Shown: piece by piece, positions 33,012 to 47,030 of the stretch
How the letters are laid out: each line of letters begins with the position of its first letter
Numbering within the stretch: the first letter of the stretch is position 1
The notes under the pieces: model-generated
What the model saw: the letters and a program-made list of their open reading frames with translations, nothing else
Databases searched by the model: none
What the model was told of the DNA's origin: nothing
Translations under genes and position numbers: made by a program
Origin: Nematostella vectensis
Taxonomy: Eukaryota; Cnidaria; Anthozoa; Actiniaria; Edwardsiidae
Assembly: GCF_932526225.1 (NCBI RefSeq)
Contig: NC_064036.1
Span: 372,001-436,000, forward strand
Reading direction: 5' to 3'
DNA: 64,000 bases

Positions 33012-35023
33012 GGAAAAGTAAATAAAATCAAAATTGTTGGTGGGGGTCTCTGTTGTGTTTGTTTTCTTTTTAGTTTTGTTCTATTATTATTATTATTTTC
33101 TTTTTTAGAGGGGGAGGGGAATTCAGCTAAAAATAGCCAAGGGTCAATTCAAGCAACTAGTACAAAAGATGTTTTTTTGCAGTCCTTTATTCAATATATT
33201 CAAGGTTATCATGCAATTCTGTTGTTTGACTCCATATATATATATATATTTTTCTTTCTTTTCATTACAAGTTCTATATGTGTAAGTGGTGACCATAGCT
33301 ATGATTACTATTATTTAGAATATCTTTTTACCTACTAACAGAAAACAACTTGACTGCAAAACACTTACTGTAGGGCACTCGATATTAGGCATTACTTTCA
33401 TGTGGATGTAAGGGTGAAATGTCAAAACCTTCATTAACCCGTGATCTACGCTTTAGCGTATTACACTTTGTGGTGATCTGATTCTATTGTACTTTTTTTT
33501 GTGTTTTACTAACTATTACCGTTTAACTATCACACTTTGTTTCACGGGTTAATGAAAACCACTCTAATTACTTACAGTAGTTCTTTTTTAATATTATTAT
33601 TTACTTGTATAATTTAGATGAGCAATACATATTTCTTTATGGCTTTGTAAAGCTCATCTCGTTCCTCATAAATAACAAACAAAATGAAGTTTGTTCTTAT
33701 TTTGGTGCAAAGGAATCTACAGTAGTTTTCTAATCAGATAATTGTTTTTCTTTTAACACTCACCTGTTATTTCAACAGCCTTACTTGAGTTTGCTTGTCT
33801 CAGAAATAGACCTTGCTTAATAAACAAAGACATGTTACAAACTTATTTAATAATAGGTAACAACTGCAATATTGTATGAAGAGAGTTCCCCTCTCTTCCC
33901 TCTGCTATTGTTCAAATTATGCTCAATAAACTTTTACCTCTTCCCTCTCCACCAGTTAAGCATTCTATGTATGCTTCCCTGTACAAAATGCAACCCTTCA
34001 AATAGAACATTAAAGTTCACATACTTGTTTACTTCCTCAAACTCTTTGCTTTGTGTTTTTTGTTAACTTCCTAGGAACAAATTGAATACATATAATCAAT
34101 AAATCTAGCAAGCTTATTTTGCAAACTCACTTTTTTTTTATTATTTTTGCGCAAAACCTATCAGGATTAAGGGGGTCCAGCACAAAGAAAAAAAAAACGA
34201 ACTAAAAAAAAAAGCCCATTGGCCTGGGATCGAACCCGGTCTGAAGAACAAAACGGAAACCATACATACGGATTACCCAATCGGTATGGCAGCACAAGGC
34301 TTTTACGGAAGGCTGTAAAGAACCCGAAGGCCCCAAGCACCGATATTTCCGAGCGAATATGCTGTACAACACTCTTGCAAGGTTATCCCAACCCGCGCAT
34401 TAATGGGGAGGACAATAACCAGGATCCCAGGCCTGTAATACGGTTAGGCCACGCACAGCTCGCCGAGATTGTGGATGACAAAAAATAGAGGTCTATTTGG
34501 GCGTCTTGGGACCCTTGGGGACTCGCCATGCGCACGGGCGCATCTCTTTTTTTGTGTACATGACATCAAATTAGCGAAGAAAAAAGACGCTGTTTTGGTA
34601 TCATGTGAAAAGCATAAAATAAATAGAAATAAAGACGTAAGGGGGGATAATATTGACATATTCATATTAGAATATTGACAAAATCCGCAATATTGTCTAT
34701 GCTGACTAAGTAAAGCTGTATTTTACTTTAAAGGGGCAGCAGCATAGTACTGCGCATGTCTGGAGTCAGTGTTTATTGTAGGCTTTTAAGTGTCTACAAA
34801 CAGTTGAACTTTTTAAAAGCTGTCAATACCTTATTAAATAATATGCAATATTATATTGAAAACTATGTTAATTGACAGTTTGTGGTCATTTTTGTTTGTT
34901 TTGTTTAAAGTCTCCCACATTTACCAAAAGCTCATAAGTCAGTATTAGAATTTCACTGAAGTTCATTGTGTCAGGGCTCTAGAGCTATTGCAAATCTCTT
35001 AACCATGACACTCCCCTTTTAAA
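33012..35023. repeat. Satellite monomer 17 (class II)
   Basis: MITE-1 33438-33548 (two extra T; left end CCCGTGAT breaks the last terminal pair), tRNA-like 34215-34284, MITE-2 34732-35018. GGTTAGGCC near 34443 alters the second A-box-like motif. Begins GGAAAAGTAAATAAAA. Confidence 0.95.
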
Positions 35024-37021
35024 GGAAAGTAAATAAAATCAAAATTGTTGGTGGGGGTCTCTGTTGTGTTTGTTTTCTTTTTAGTTTTGTTCTATTATTA
35101 TTATTATTTTCTTTTTTAGAGGAGGAGGGAAATTCAGCTAAAAATAGCCAAGGGTCAATTCAAGCAACTAGTACAAAAGATGTTTTTTTGCAGTCCTTTA
35201 TTCAATATATTCAAGGTTATCATGCAATTCTGTTGTTTGACTGCATATATATATTTTTTCTTTCTTTTCATTACAAGTGCTATATGTGTAAGTGGTGACC
35301 ATAGCTATGATTACTATTATTTAGAATAATTTTTTACCTACTAACAGAAAACAACTTGACTGCAAAACACTTACTGTAGGGCACTCGATATTAGGCATTA
35401 CTTTCATGTGGATGTAAGGTTGAGATGTCAAAACCTTCATTAACCCGTGAACTACGCTTTAGCGTATTACACTTTGTTGTGATCTGATTCTATTGTTCTT
35501 TTTTGTGTTTTACTAACTATTACCGTTTAACTATCACACTTTGTTTCACGGGATAATGAAAACCACTTCAATTGCTTACAGTAATTCTTTTTTAATATTA
35601 TTATTTACTTGTATAATTTAGATGAGCGATACATATTTCTTCTTGGCCTTGTAGAGCTCATCTCGTTCCTCATAAATAACAAACAAAATGAAGTTTGTTC
35701 TTATTTGGTGCAAAGGAATCTACATTAGTTTTCTAATCAGATAATTGTTTTTTTTAACACTCACCTGTTATTTCAACAGCTCTTACTTGAGTTTGCTTGT
35801 CTCAGAAATAGACCTTGCTTAATAAACAAATATATCTTACAAACTTATTTAATAATAGGTAACAACTGCAATATTTTATGAAGAGAGTGCCCCTCCCTTC
35901 CCCCTGCTATTGTTGACATTATGCTCAATAAACTGTTACCTCTCCCTTCTCCACCAGTTAAGCATTCTATGTATGCTTCCCTGTACAAAATGCGCCCCTT
36001 CAAATAGAACATTAAAGTTCACATACTTGTGTACTTCCTCAAACTCTTTGCTTTGTGTTTTTTGTTAACTTCCTAGGAACAAATTGAATACATATAATCA
36101 ATAAATCTAGCAAGCTTATTTTGCAAACTCACTTTTTTATTATTTTTGAGCAAAACCTATCAGGATTAAGGGGGTCCAGCACAAAGAAAAAAAAACGAAT
36201 TAAAAAAAAAAGCCCATTGGCTTGGGATCGAACCCGGTCTGAAGAAACAAACGGAAACCATACATACGGATTACCCAATCGGTATGGCAGCACAAGGCTT
36301 TTACGGAAGGCTGTAAAGAACCCGAAGGCCCCAAGCACCGATATTTCCGAGCGAATATGCTGTACAACACTCTTGCAAGGTTATCCCAACCCGCGCATTA
36401 ATGGGGAGGACAATAACCAGGATCCCAGGCCTGTAATACGGTTACGCCACGCACAGCTCGCCGAGATTGTGGATGACAAAAAATAGAGGTCTATTTGGGC
36501 GTCTTGGGTCCCTTGGGGACTCGCCATGCGCACGGGCGCATCTCTTTTATTGTGTACATGACATCAAATTAGCGAAGAAAAAAGACGCTGTTTTGGTATC
36601 ATGTGAAAAGCATAAAATAAATAGAAATAAAGACGTAAGGGGGGAGAATATTGACATATTCATATTAGAATATTGACAAAATCCGCAATATTGTCTATGC
36701 TGACTAAGTAAAGCTGTATTTTACTTTAAAGGGGCAGCAGCATAGTACTGCGCATGTCTGGAGTCAGTGTTTATTGTAGGCTTTTAAGTGTCTACAAACA
36801 GTTGAACATTTTAAAAGCTGTCAATACCTTATTAAATAATATGCAATATTATATTGAAAACTATGTTAATTGACAGTTTGTGGTCATTTTTGTTTGTTTT
36901 GTTTAAAGTCTCCCACATGTACCAAAAGCTCATAAGTCAGTATTAGAATTTCACTGAAGTTCATTGTGTCAGGGCTCTAGAGCTATTGCAAATCTCTTAA
37001 CCATGACACTCCCCTTTTAAA
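35024..37021. repeat. Satellite monomer 18 (class I)
   Basis: MITE-1 35444-35552 with right flank ATAA instead of TTAA; tRNA-like 36213-36282; MITE-2 36730-37016. The tRNA-like copy reads CTTGGGATCG and GAAGAAACAAACGG. Reads ATTTTATGAAG near 35871. Confidence 0.95.
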
Positions 37022-39021
37022 GGAAAGTAACAAAAAATCAAAATTTTTGGTGGGGGTCTCTGTTGTGTTTGTTTTCTTTTTAGTTTTGTTCTATTATTAT
37101 TATTATTTTCTTTTTTAGAGGAGGAGGGGAATTCAGCTAAAAATAGCCAAGGGTCAATTCAAGCAACTAGTACAAAAGATGTTTTTTGCAGTCCTTTATT
37201 CAATATATTCAAGGTTATCATGCAATTCTGTTGTTTGACTGCATATATATATTTTTTCTTTCTTTTCATTACAAGTGCTATATGTGTAAGTGGTGACCAT
37301 AGCTATGATTACTATTATTTAGAATAATTTTTTACGTACTAACAGAAAACAACTTGACTGCAAAACACTTACTGTAGGGCACTCGATATTAGGCATTACT
37401 TTCATGTGGATGTAAGGTTGAGATGTCAAAACCTTCATTAACCCGTGAACTACGCTTTAGCGTATTACACTTTGTTGTGATCTGATTCTATTGTTCTTTT
37501 TTGTGTTTTACTAACTATTACCGTTTAACTATCACACTTTGTTTCACGGGTTAATGAAAACCACTCTAATTGCTTACAGTAATTCTTTTTTAATATTATT
37601 ATTTACTTGTATAATTTAGATGAGCAATACATATTTCTTCTTGGCCTTGTAGAGCTCATCTCGTTCCTCATAAATAACAAACAAAATGAAGTTTGTTCTT
37701 ATTTGGTGCAAAGGAATCTACATTAGTTTTCTAATCAGATAATTGTTTTTTTTTTAACACTCACCTGTTATTTCAACAGCTCTTACTTGAGTTTGCTTGT
37801 CTCAGAAATAGACCTTGCTTAATAAACAAATATATCTTACAAACTTATTTAATAATAGGTAACAACTGCAATATTTTATGAAGAGAGTGCCCCTCCCTTC
37901 CCCCTGCTATTGTTGACATTATGCTCAATAAACTGTTACCTCTCCCTTCTCCACCAGTTAAGCATTCTATGTATGCTTCCCTGTACAAAATGCGCCCCTT
38001 CAAATAGAACATTAAAGTTCACATACTTGTTTACTTCCTCAAACTCTTTGCTTTGTGTTTTTTGTTAACTTCCTAGGAACAAATTGAATACATAGAATCA
38101 ATAAATCTAGCAAGCTTATTTTGCAAACTCACTTTTTTTATTATTTTTGCGCAAAACCTATCAGGATTAAGGGGGTCCAGCACAAAGAAAAAAAAACGAA
38201 CTAAAAAAAAAGCCCATTGGCCTGGGATCGAACCCGGTCTGAAGAACAAAACGGAAACCATACATACGGATTACCCAATCGGTATGGCAGCACAAGGCTT
38301 TTACGGAAGGCTGTAAAGAACCCGAAGGCCCCAAGCACCGATATTTCCGAGCCAATATGCTGTACAACACTCTTGCAAGGTTATCCCAACCCGCGCATTA
38401 ATGGGGAGGACAATAACCAGGATCCCAGGCCTGTAATACGGTTACGCCACGCACAGCTCGCCGAGATTGTGGATGACAAAAAATTGAGGTCTATTTGGGC
38501 GTCTTGGGTCCCTTGGGGACTCGCCATGCGCACGGGCGCATCTCTTTTATTGTGTACATGACATCAAATTAGCGAAGAAAAAAGACGCTGTTTTGGTATC
38601 ATGTGAAAAGCATAAAATAAATAGAAATAAAGACGTAAGGGGGGAGAATATTGACATATTCATATTAGAATATTGACAAAATCCGCAATATTGTCTATGC
38701 TGACTAAGTAAAGCTGTATTTTACTTTAAAGGGGCAGCAGCATAGTACTGCGCATGTCTGGAGTCAGTGTTTATTGTAGGCTTTTAAGTGTCTACAAACA
38801 GTTGAACATTTTAAAAGCTGTCAATACCTTATTAAATAATATGCAATATTATATTGAAAACTATGTTAATTGACAGTTTGTGGTCATTTTTGTTTGTTTT
38901 GTTTAAAGTCTCCCACATGTACCAAAAGCTCATAAGTCAGTATTAGAATTTCACTGAAGTTCATTGTGTCAGGGCTCTAGAGCTATTGCAAATCTCTTAA
39001 ACATGACACTCCCCCTTTAAG
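37022..39021. repeat. Satellite monomer 19 (class I)
   Basis: MITE-1 37442-37550, tRNA-like 38213-38282, MITE-2 38730-39016. Close to monomer 18 (ATTTTATGAAG, CTCCCTTCTCC) but with GAACTAAA before the tRNA-like copy. Private: CATAGAATC (38092), GAGCCAATATGC (38349), AAATTGAGG (38482). Confidence 0.95.
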
Positions 39022-41023
39022 GGAAAGTAAAAAAATATCAAAATTGTTGGTGGGTGTCTCTGCTGTGTTTGTTTTCTTTTTAGTTTTGTTCTATTATTAT
39101 TATTATTTTCTTTTTTAGAGGAGGAGGGGAATTCAGCTAAAAATAGCCAAGGGTCAATTCAAGCAACTAGTACAAAAGATGTTTTTTTGCAGTCCTTTAT
39201 TCAATATATTCAAGGTTATCATGCAATTCTGTTGTTTGACTGCATATATATATTTTTTCTTTCTTTTCATTACAAGTGCTATATGTGTAAGTGGTGACCA
39301 TAGCTATGATTACTATTATTTAGAATAATTTTTTACCTACTAACAGGAAACAACTTGACTGCAAAACACTTACTGTAGGGCACTCGATATTAGGCATTAC
39401 TTTCATGTGGATGTAAGGTTGAGATGTCAAAACCTTCATTAACCCGTGAACTACGCTTTAGCGTATTACACTTTGTTGTGATCTGATTCTATTGTTCTTT
39501 TTTGTGTTTTACTAACTATTACCGTTTAACTATCACACTTTGTTTCACGGGATAATGAAAACCACTCTAATTGCTTACAGTAATTCTTTTTTAATATTAT
39601 TATTTACTTGTATAATTTAGATGAGCAATACATATTTCTTCTTGGCCTTGTAGAGCTCATCTCGTTCCTCATAAATAACAAACAAAATGAAGTTTGTTCT
39701 TATTTGGTGCAAAGGAATCTACATTAGTTTTCTAATCAGATAATTGTTTTTTTATTAACACTCACCTGTTATTTCAACAGTTCTTACTTGAGTTTGCTTG
39801 TCTCAGAAATAGACCTTGCTTAATAAACAAAGACATGTTACAAACTTAGTTAATAATAGGTAACAACTGCAATATTGTATGAAGAGAGTGCCCCTCTCTT
39901 CCACCTGCTATTGTTGAAATTATGCTCAATAAACTTTTACCTCTTCCCTCTCCACCAGTTAAGCATTCTATGTATGCTTCCCTGTACAAAATGCACCCCT
40001 TCAAATAGAACATTAAAGTTCACATACTTGTTTACTTCCTCAAACTCTTTGCTTTGTGTTTTTTGTTAACTTCCTAGGAACAAATTGAATACATATAATC
40101 AATAAACCTAGCAACCTTATTTTGCAAACTCACTTTTTTTTATTATTTTTGCGCAAAACTTATCAGGATTAAGGGGGTCCAGCAGAAAGAAAAAAAAAAC
40201 GAATTAAAAAAAATGCCCATTGGCCTGGGATCGAACCCGGTCTGAAGAACAAAACGGAAACCATACATACGGATTACCCAATCGGTATGGCAGAACAAGG
40301 CTTTTACGGAAGGCTGTAAAGAATCCGAAGGCCCCAAGCACCGATATTTCCGAGCGAATATGCTGTACAACACTCTTGCAAGGTTATCCCAACCCGCGCA
40401 TTAATGGGGAGGACAATAACCAGGATCCCAGGCCTGTAATACGGTTACGCCACGCACAGCTCGCCGAGATTGTGGATGACAAAAAATAGAGGTCTATTTG
40501 GGCGTCTTGGGTCCCTTGGGGACTCGCCATGCGCACGGGCGCATCTCTTTTATTGTGTACATGACATCAAATTAGCGAAGAAAAAAGACGCTGTTTTGGT
40601 ATCATGTGAAAAGCATAAAATAAATAGAAATAAAGACGTAAGGGGGGAGAATATTGACATCTTCATATTAGAATATTGACAAAATCCGCAATTTTGTCTA
40701 CGCTGACTAAGTAAAGCTGTATTTTGCTTTAAAGGGGCAGCAACATAGTACTGCGCATGTCTGGAGTCAGTGATTATTGTAGGCTTTTAAGTGTCAACAA
40801 ACAGTTGAACTTTTTAAAAGCTGTGAATACCTTATTAAATAATATGCAATATTATATTGAAAACTATGTTAATTGACAGTTTGTGGTCATTTTTTTTGTT
40901 TTGTTTAAAGTCTCCCACATGTACCAAAAGCTCATAAGTCAGTATTAGAATTTCACTGAAGTTCATTGTGTCAGGGCTCTAGAGCTATTGCAAATCTCTT
41001 AACCATGACACTCCCTTTTTAAA
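39022..41023. repeat. Satellite monomer 20 (class I front, class II back)
   Basis: MITE-1 39443-39551 (right flank ATAA), tRNA-like 40216-40285, MITE-2 40733-41018. Class changes between CTTCTTGGCC (39635) and AAAGACATGTT (39829). CTCTCTTCCACCTG and AGCAGAAAGAAA are shared with monomer 23, 6,008 bp away. Confidence 0.95.
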
Positions 41024-43026
41024 GGAAAGTAAAAAAATCAAAATTGTTGGTGGGGGTCTCTGTTGTGTTTGTTTTCTTTTTAGTTTTGTTCTATTATTAT
41101 TATTATTTTCTTTTTTAGAGGGGGAGGGGAATTCAGCTAAAAATAGCCAAGGGTCAATTCAAGCAACTAGTACAAAAGATGTTTTTTGCAGTCCTTTATT
41201 CAATATATTCAAGTTTATCATGCAATTCTGTTGTTTGACTCCATATATATATATTTTTTTTTTCTTTCTTTTCATTACAAGTTCTATATGTGTAAGTGGT
41301 GACCATAGCTATGATTACTATTATTTAGAATATCTTTTTACCTACTAACAGAAAACAACTTGACTGCAAAACACTTACTGTAGGGCACTCGATATTAGGC
41401 ATTACTTTCATGTGGATGTAAGGTTCAAATGTCAAAACCTTCATTAACCCGTGAATTACGCTTTAGCGTATTACACTTTGTGGTGATCTGATTCTATTGT
41501 ACTTTTTTGTGTTTTACTAACTATTACCGTTTAACTATCACACTTTGTTTCACGGGTTAATGAAAACCACTCTAATTACTTACAGTAGTTCTTTTTTAAT
41601 ATTATTATTTACTTGTATAATTTAGATTAGCAATACATATTTCTTTATGGCTTTGTAGAGCTCATCTCGTTCCTCATAAATAACAAACAAAATGAAGTTT
41701 GTTCTTATTTTGGTGCAAAGGAATCTACAGTAGTTTTCTAATCAGATAATTGTTTTTCTTTTAACACTCACCTGTTATTTCAACAGCCTTACTTGAGTTT
41801 GCTTGTCTCAGAAATAGACCTTGCTTAATAAACAAAGACATGTTACAAACTTATTTAATAATAGGTAACAACTGCAATATTGTATGAAGAGAGTGCCCCT
41901 CTCTTCCCTCTGCTATTGTTCAAATTATGCTCAATAAACTTTTACCTCTTCCCTCTCCACCAGTTAAGCATTCTATGTATGCTTCCCTGTACAAAATGCA
42001 CCCCTTCAAATAGAACATTAAAGTTCACATACTTGTTTACTTCCTCAAACTCTTTGCTTTGTGTTTTTTGTTAACTTCCTAGGAACAAATTGAATACATA
42101 TAATCAATAAATCTAGCAAGCTTATTTTGCAAACTCACTTTTTTTTATTATTTTTGCGCAAAACCTATCAGGATTAAGGGGGTCCAGCACAAAGAAAAAA
42201 AAACGAACTAAAAAAAAAGCCCATTGGCCTGGGATCGAACCCGGTCTGAAGAACAAAACGGAAACCATACATACGGATTACCGAATCGGTATGGCAGCAC
42301 AAGGCTTTTACGGAAGGCTGTAAAGAACCCGAAGGCCCCAAGCACCGATATTTCCGAGCGAATATGCTGTACAACACTCTTGCAAGGTTATCCCAACCCG
42401 CGCATTAATGGGGAGGACAATAACCAGGATCCCAGGCCTGTAATACGGTTACGCCACGCACAGCTCGCCGAGATTGTGGATGACAAAAATAGAGGTCTAT
42501 TTGGGCGTCTTGGGTCCCTTGGGGACTCGCCATGCGCACGGGCGCATCTCTTTTATTGTGTACATGACATCAAATTAGCGAAGAAAAAAGACGCTGTTTT
42601 GGTATCATGTGAAAAGCATAAAATAAATAGAAATAAAGACGTAAGGGGGGAGAAAATTGACATCTTCATATTAGAATATTGACAAAATCCGCAATATTGT
42701 CTACGCTGACTAAGTAAAGCTGTATTTTGCTTTAAAGGGGCAGCAACATAGTACTGCGCATGTCTGGAGTAAGTGATTATTGTAGGCTTTTAAGTGTCAA
42801 CAAACAGTTGAACTTTTTAAAAGCTGTGAATACCTTATTAAATAATATGCAATATTATATTGAAAACTATGTTAATTGACAGTTTGTGGTCATTTTTTTT
42901 GTTTTGTTTAAAGTCTCCCACATGTACCAAAAGCTCATAAGTCAGTATTAGAATTTCACTGAAGTTCATTGTGTCAGGGCTCTAGAGCTATTGCAAATCT
43001 CTTAACCATGACACTCCCCTTTTAAA
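41024..43026. repeat. Satellite monomer 21 (class II)
   Basis: MITE-1 41448-41556, tRNA-like 42220-42289, MITE-2 42736-43021. Shares AAGTTTATCATG, ACCGAATCGG and GACAAAAATAG with monomer 22. The one-base A deletion in GACAAAAATAG joins two chance frames into a 152-codon frame. Confidence 0.95.
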
Positions 43027-45030
43027 GGAAAGTAAAAAAATCAAAATTGTTGGTGGGGGTCTCTGTTGTGTTTGTTTTCTTTTTAGTTTTGTTCTATTAT
43101 TATTATTATTTTCTTTTTTAGAGGGGGAGGGGAATTCAGCTAAAAATAGCCAAGGGTCAATTCAAGCAACTAGTACAAAAGATGTTTTTTGCAGTCCTTT
43201 ATTCAATATATTCAAGTTTATCATGCAATTCTGTTGTTTGACTCCATATATATATATTTTTTTTTTCTTTCTTTTCATTACAAGTTCTATATGTGTAAGT
43301 GGTGACCATAGCTATGATTACTATTATTTAGAATATCTTTTTACATACTAACAGAAAACAACTTGACTGCAAAACACTTACTGTAGGGCACTCGATATTA
43401 GGCATTACTTTCATGTGGATGTAAGGTTGAAATGTCAAAACCTTCATTAACCCGTGAATTACGCTTTAGCGTATTACACTTTGTGGTGATCTGATTCTAT
43501 TGTACTTTTTTGTGTTTTACTAACTATTACCGTTTAACTATCACACTTTGTTTCACGGGTTAATGAAAACCACTCTAATTACTTACAGTAGTTCTTTTTT
43601 AATATTATTATTTACTTGTATAATTTAGATGAGCAATACATATTTCTTTATGGCTTTGTAGAGCTCATCTCGTTCCTCATAAATAACAAACAAAATGAAG
43701 TTTGTTCTTATTTTGGTGCAAAGGAATCTACAGTAGTTTTCTAATCAGATAATTGTTTTTCTTTTAACACTCACCTGTTATTTCAACAGCCTTACTTGAG
43801 TTTGCTTGTCTCAGAAATAGACCTTGCTTAATAAACAAAGACATGTTACAAACTTATTTAATAATAGGTAACAACTGCAATATTGTATGAAGAGAGTGCC
43901 CCTCTCTTCCCTCTGCTATTGTTCAAATTATGCTTAATAAACTTTTACCTCTTCCCTCTCCACCAGTTAAGCATTCTATGTATGCTTCCCTGTACAAAAT
44001 GCGCCCCTTCAAATAGAACATTAAAGTTCACATACTTGTTTACTTCCTCAAACTCTTTGCTTTGTGTTTTTTGTTAACTTCCTAGGAACAAATTGAATAC
44101 ATATAATCAATAAATCTAGCAAGCTTATTTTGCAAACTCACTTTTTTTTATTATTTTTGCGCAAAACCTATCAGGATTAAGGGGGTCCAGCACAAAGAAA
44201 AAAAACGAATTAAAAAAAAAAAGCCCATTGGCCTGGGATCGAACCCGGTCTGAAGAACAAAACGGAAACCATACATACGGATTACCGAATCGGTATGGCA
44301 GCACAAGGCTTTTACGGAAGGCTGTAAAGAACCCGAAGGCCCCAAGCACCGATATTTCCGAGCGAATATGCTGTACAACACTCTTGCAAGGTTATCCCAA
44401 CCCGCGCATTAATGGGGAGGACAATAACCAGGATCCCAGGCCTGTAATACGGTTACGCCACGCACAGCTCGCCGAGATTGTGGATGACAAAAATAGAGGT
44501 CTATTTGGGCGTCTTGGGTCCCTTGGGGACTCGCCATGCGCACGGGCGCATCTCTTTTATTGTGTACATGACATCAAATTAGCGAAGAAAAAAGACGCTG
44601 TTTTGGTATCATGTGAAAAGCATAAAATAAATAGAAATAAAGACGTAAGGGGGGAGAAAATTGACATCTTCATATTAGAATATTGACAAAATCCGCAATA
44701 TTGTCTACGCTGACTAAGTAAAGCTGTATTTTACTTTAAAGGGGCAGCAGCATAGTACTGCGCATGTCTGGAGTCAGTGTTTATTGTAGGCTTTTAAGTG
44801 TCTTCAAACAGTTGAACTTTTTAAAAGCTGTCAATACCTTATTAAATAATATGCAATATTATATTGAAAACTATGTTAATTGACAGTTTGTGGTCATTTT
44901 TTTTGTTTTGTTTAAAGTCTCCCACATGTACCAAAAGCTCATAAGTCAGTATTAGAATTTCACTGAAGTTCATTGTGTCAGGGCTCTAGAGCTATTGCAA
45001 ATCTCTTAAACATGACACTCCCCTTTTAAA
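43027..45030. repeat. Satellite monomer 22 (class II)
   Basis: MITE-1 43451-43559, tRNA-like 44224-44293, MITE-2 44740-45025. Sister of monomer 21 in its front half. GTGTCTTCAAAC in MITE-2 links it to monomers 25, 27, 28, 30 and 31. Confidence 0.95.
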
Positions 45031-47030
45031 GGAAAGTAAAAAATAATCAAAATTGTTGGTGGGGGTCTCTGCTGTGTTTGTTTTCTTTTTAGTTTTGTTC
45101 TATTATTATTATTATTTTCTTTTTTAGAGAAGGAGGGGAATTCAGCTAAAAATAGCCAAGGGTCAATTCAAGCAACTAGTACAAAAGATGTTTTTTTGCA
45201 GTCCTTTATTCAATATATTCAAGGTTATCATGCAATTCTGTTGTTTGACTGCATATATATTTTTTTCTTTCTTTTCATTACAAGTGCTATATGTGTAAGT
45301 GGTGACCATAGCTATGATTACTATTATTTAGAATAATTTTTTACCTACTAACAGAAAACAACTTGACTGCAAAACACTTACTGTAGGGCACTCGATATTA
45401 GGCATTACTTTCATGTGGATGTAAGGTTGAGATGTCAAAACCTTCATTAACCCGTGAACTACGCTTTAGCGTATTACACTTTGTTGTGATCTGATTCTAT
45501 TGTTCTTTTTTGTGTTTTACTAACTATTACCGTTTAACTATCACACTTTGTTTCACGGGATAATGAAAACCACTCTAATTGCTTACAGTAATTCTTTTTT
45601 AAAATTATTATTTACTTGTATAATTTAGATGAGCAATACATATTTCTTCTTGGCCTTGTAGAGCTCATCTCGTTCCTCATAAATAACAAACAAAATGAAG
45701 TTTGCTCTTATTTGGTGCAAAGGAATCTACATTAGTTTTCTAATCAGATAATTGTTTTTTTATTAACACTCACCTGTTATTTCAACAGTTCTTACTTGAG
45801 TTTGCTTGTCTCAGAAATAGACCTTGCTTAATAAACAAAGACATGTTACAAACTTATTTAATAATAGGTAACAACTGCAATATTGTATGAAGAGAGTGCC
45901 CCTCTCTTCCACCTGCTATTGTTGAAATTATGCTCAATAAACTTTTACCTCTTCCCTCTCCACCAGTTAAGCATTCTATGTATGCTTCCCTGTACAAAAT
46001 GCACCCCTTCAAATAGAACATTAAAGTTCACATACTTGTTTACTTCCTCAAACTCTTTGCTTTGTGTTTTTTGTTAACTTCCTAGGAACAAATTGAATAC
46101 ATATAATCAATAAATCTAGCAACCTTATTTTGCAAACTCACTTTTTTTTATTATTTTTGCGCAAAACCTATCAGGATTAAGGGGGTCCAGCAGAAAGAAA
46201 AAAAAAACGAACTAAAAAAAAGCCCATTGGCCTGGGATCGAACCCGGTCTGAAGAACAACACGGAAACCATACATACGGATTACCCAATCGGTATGGCAG
46301 AACAAGGCTTTTACGGAAAGCTGTAAAGAATCCGAAGGCCCCAAGCACCGATATTTCCGAGCGAATATGCTGTACAACACTCTTGCAAGGTTATCCCAAC
46401 CCGCGCATTAATGGGGAGGACAATAACCAGGATCCCAGGCCTGTAATACGGTTACGCCACGCACAGCTCGCCGAGATTGTGGATGACAAAAAATAGAGGT
46501 CTATTTGGGCGTCTTGGGTCCCTTGGGGACTCGCCATGCGCACGGGCGCATCTCTTTTATTGTGTACATGACATCAAATTAGCGAAGAAAAAAGACGCTG
46601 TTTTGGTATCATGTGAAAAGCATAAAATAAATAGAAATAAAGACGTAAGGGGGGAGAATATTGACATCTTCATATTAGAATATTGACAAAATCCGCAATT
46701 TTGTCTACGCTGACTAAGTAAAGCTGTATTTTACTTTAAAGGGGCAGCAACATAGTACTGCGCATGTCTGGAGTCAGTGATTATTGTAGGCTTTTAAGTG
46801 TCAACAAACAGTTGAACTTTTTAAAAGCTGTGAATACCTTATTAAATAATATGCAATATTATATTGAAAACTATGTTAATTGACAGTTTGTGGTCATTTT
46901 TTTTGTTTTGTTTAAAGTCTCCCACATGTACCAAAAGCTCATAAGTCAGTATTAGAATTTCACTGAAGTTCATTGTGTCAGGGCTCTAGAGCTATTGCAA
47001 ATCTCTTAACCATGACACTCCCCTTTTAAA
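45031..47030. repeat. Satellite monomer 23 (class I front, class II back)
   Basis: MITE-1 45451-45559 (right flank ATAA), tRNA-like 46223-46292, MITE-2 46740-47025. Same switch and private variants as monomer 20. Adds GAACAACACGG and GGAAAGCTG in the tRNA-like area. Confidence 0.95.

Noticed and set aside
42224-42682. 152-codon frame (also near 44228, 50238 and 56252)
   Set aside because: Produced by a one-base A deletion in GACAAAAATAG that fuses two chance frames. It begins at TTG inside the tRNA-like sequence on the opposite strand.
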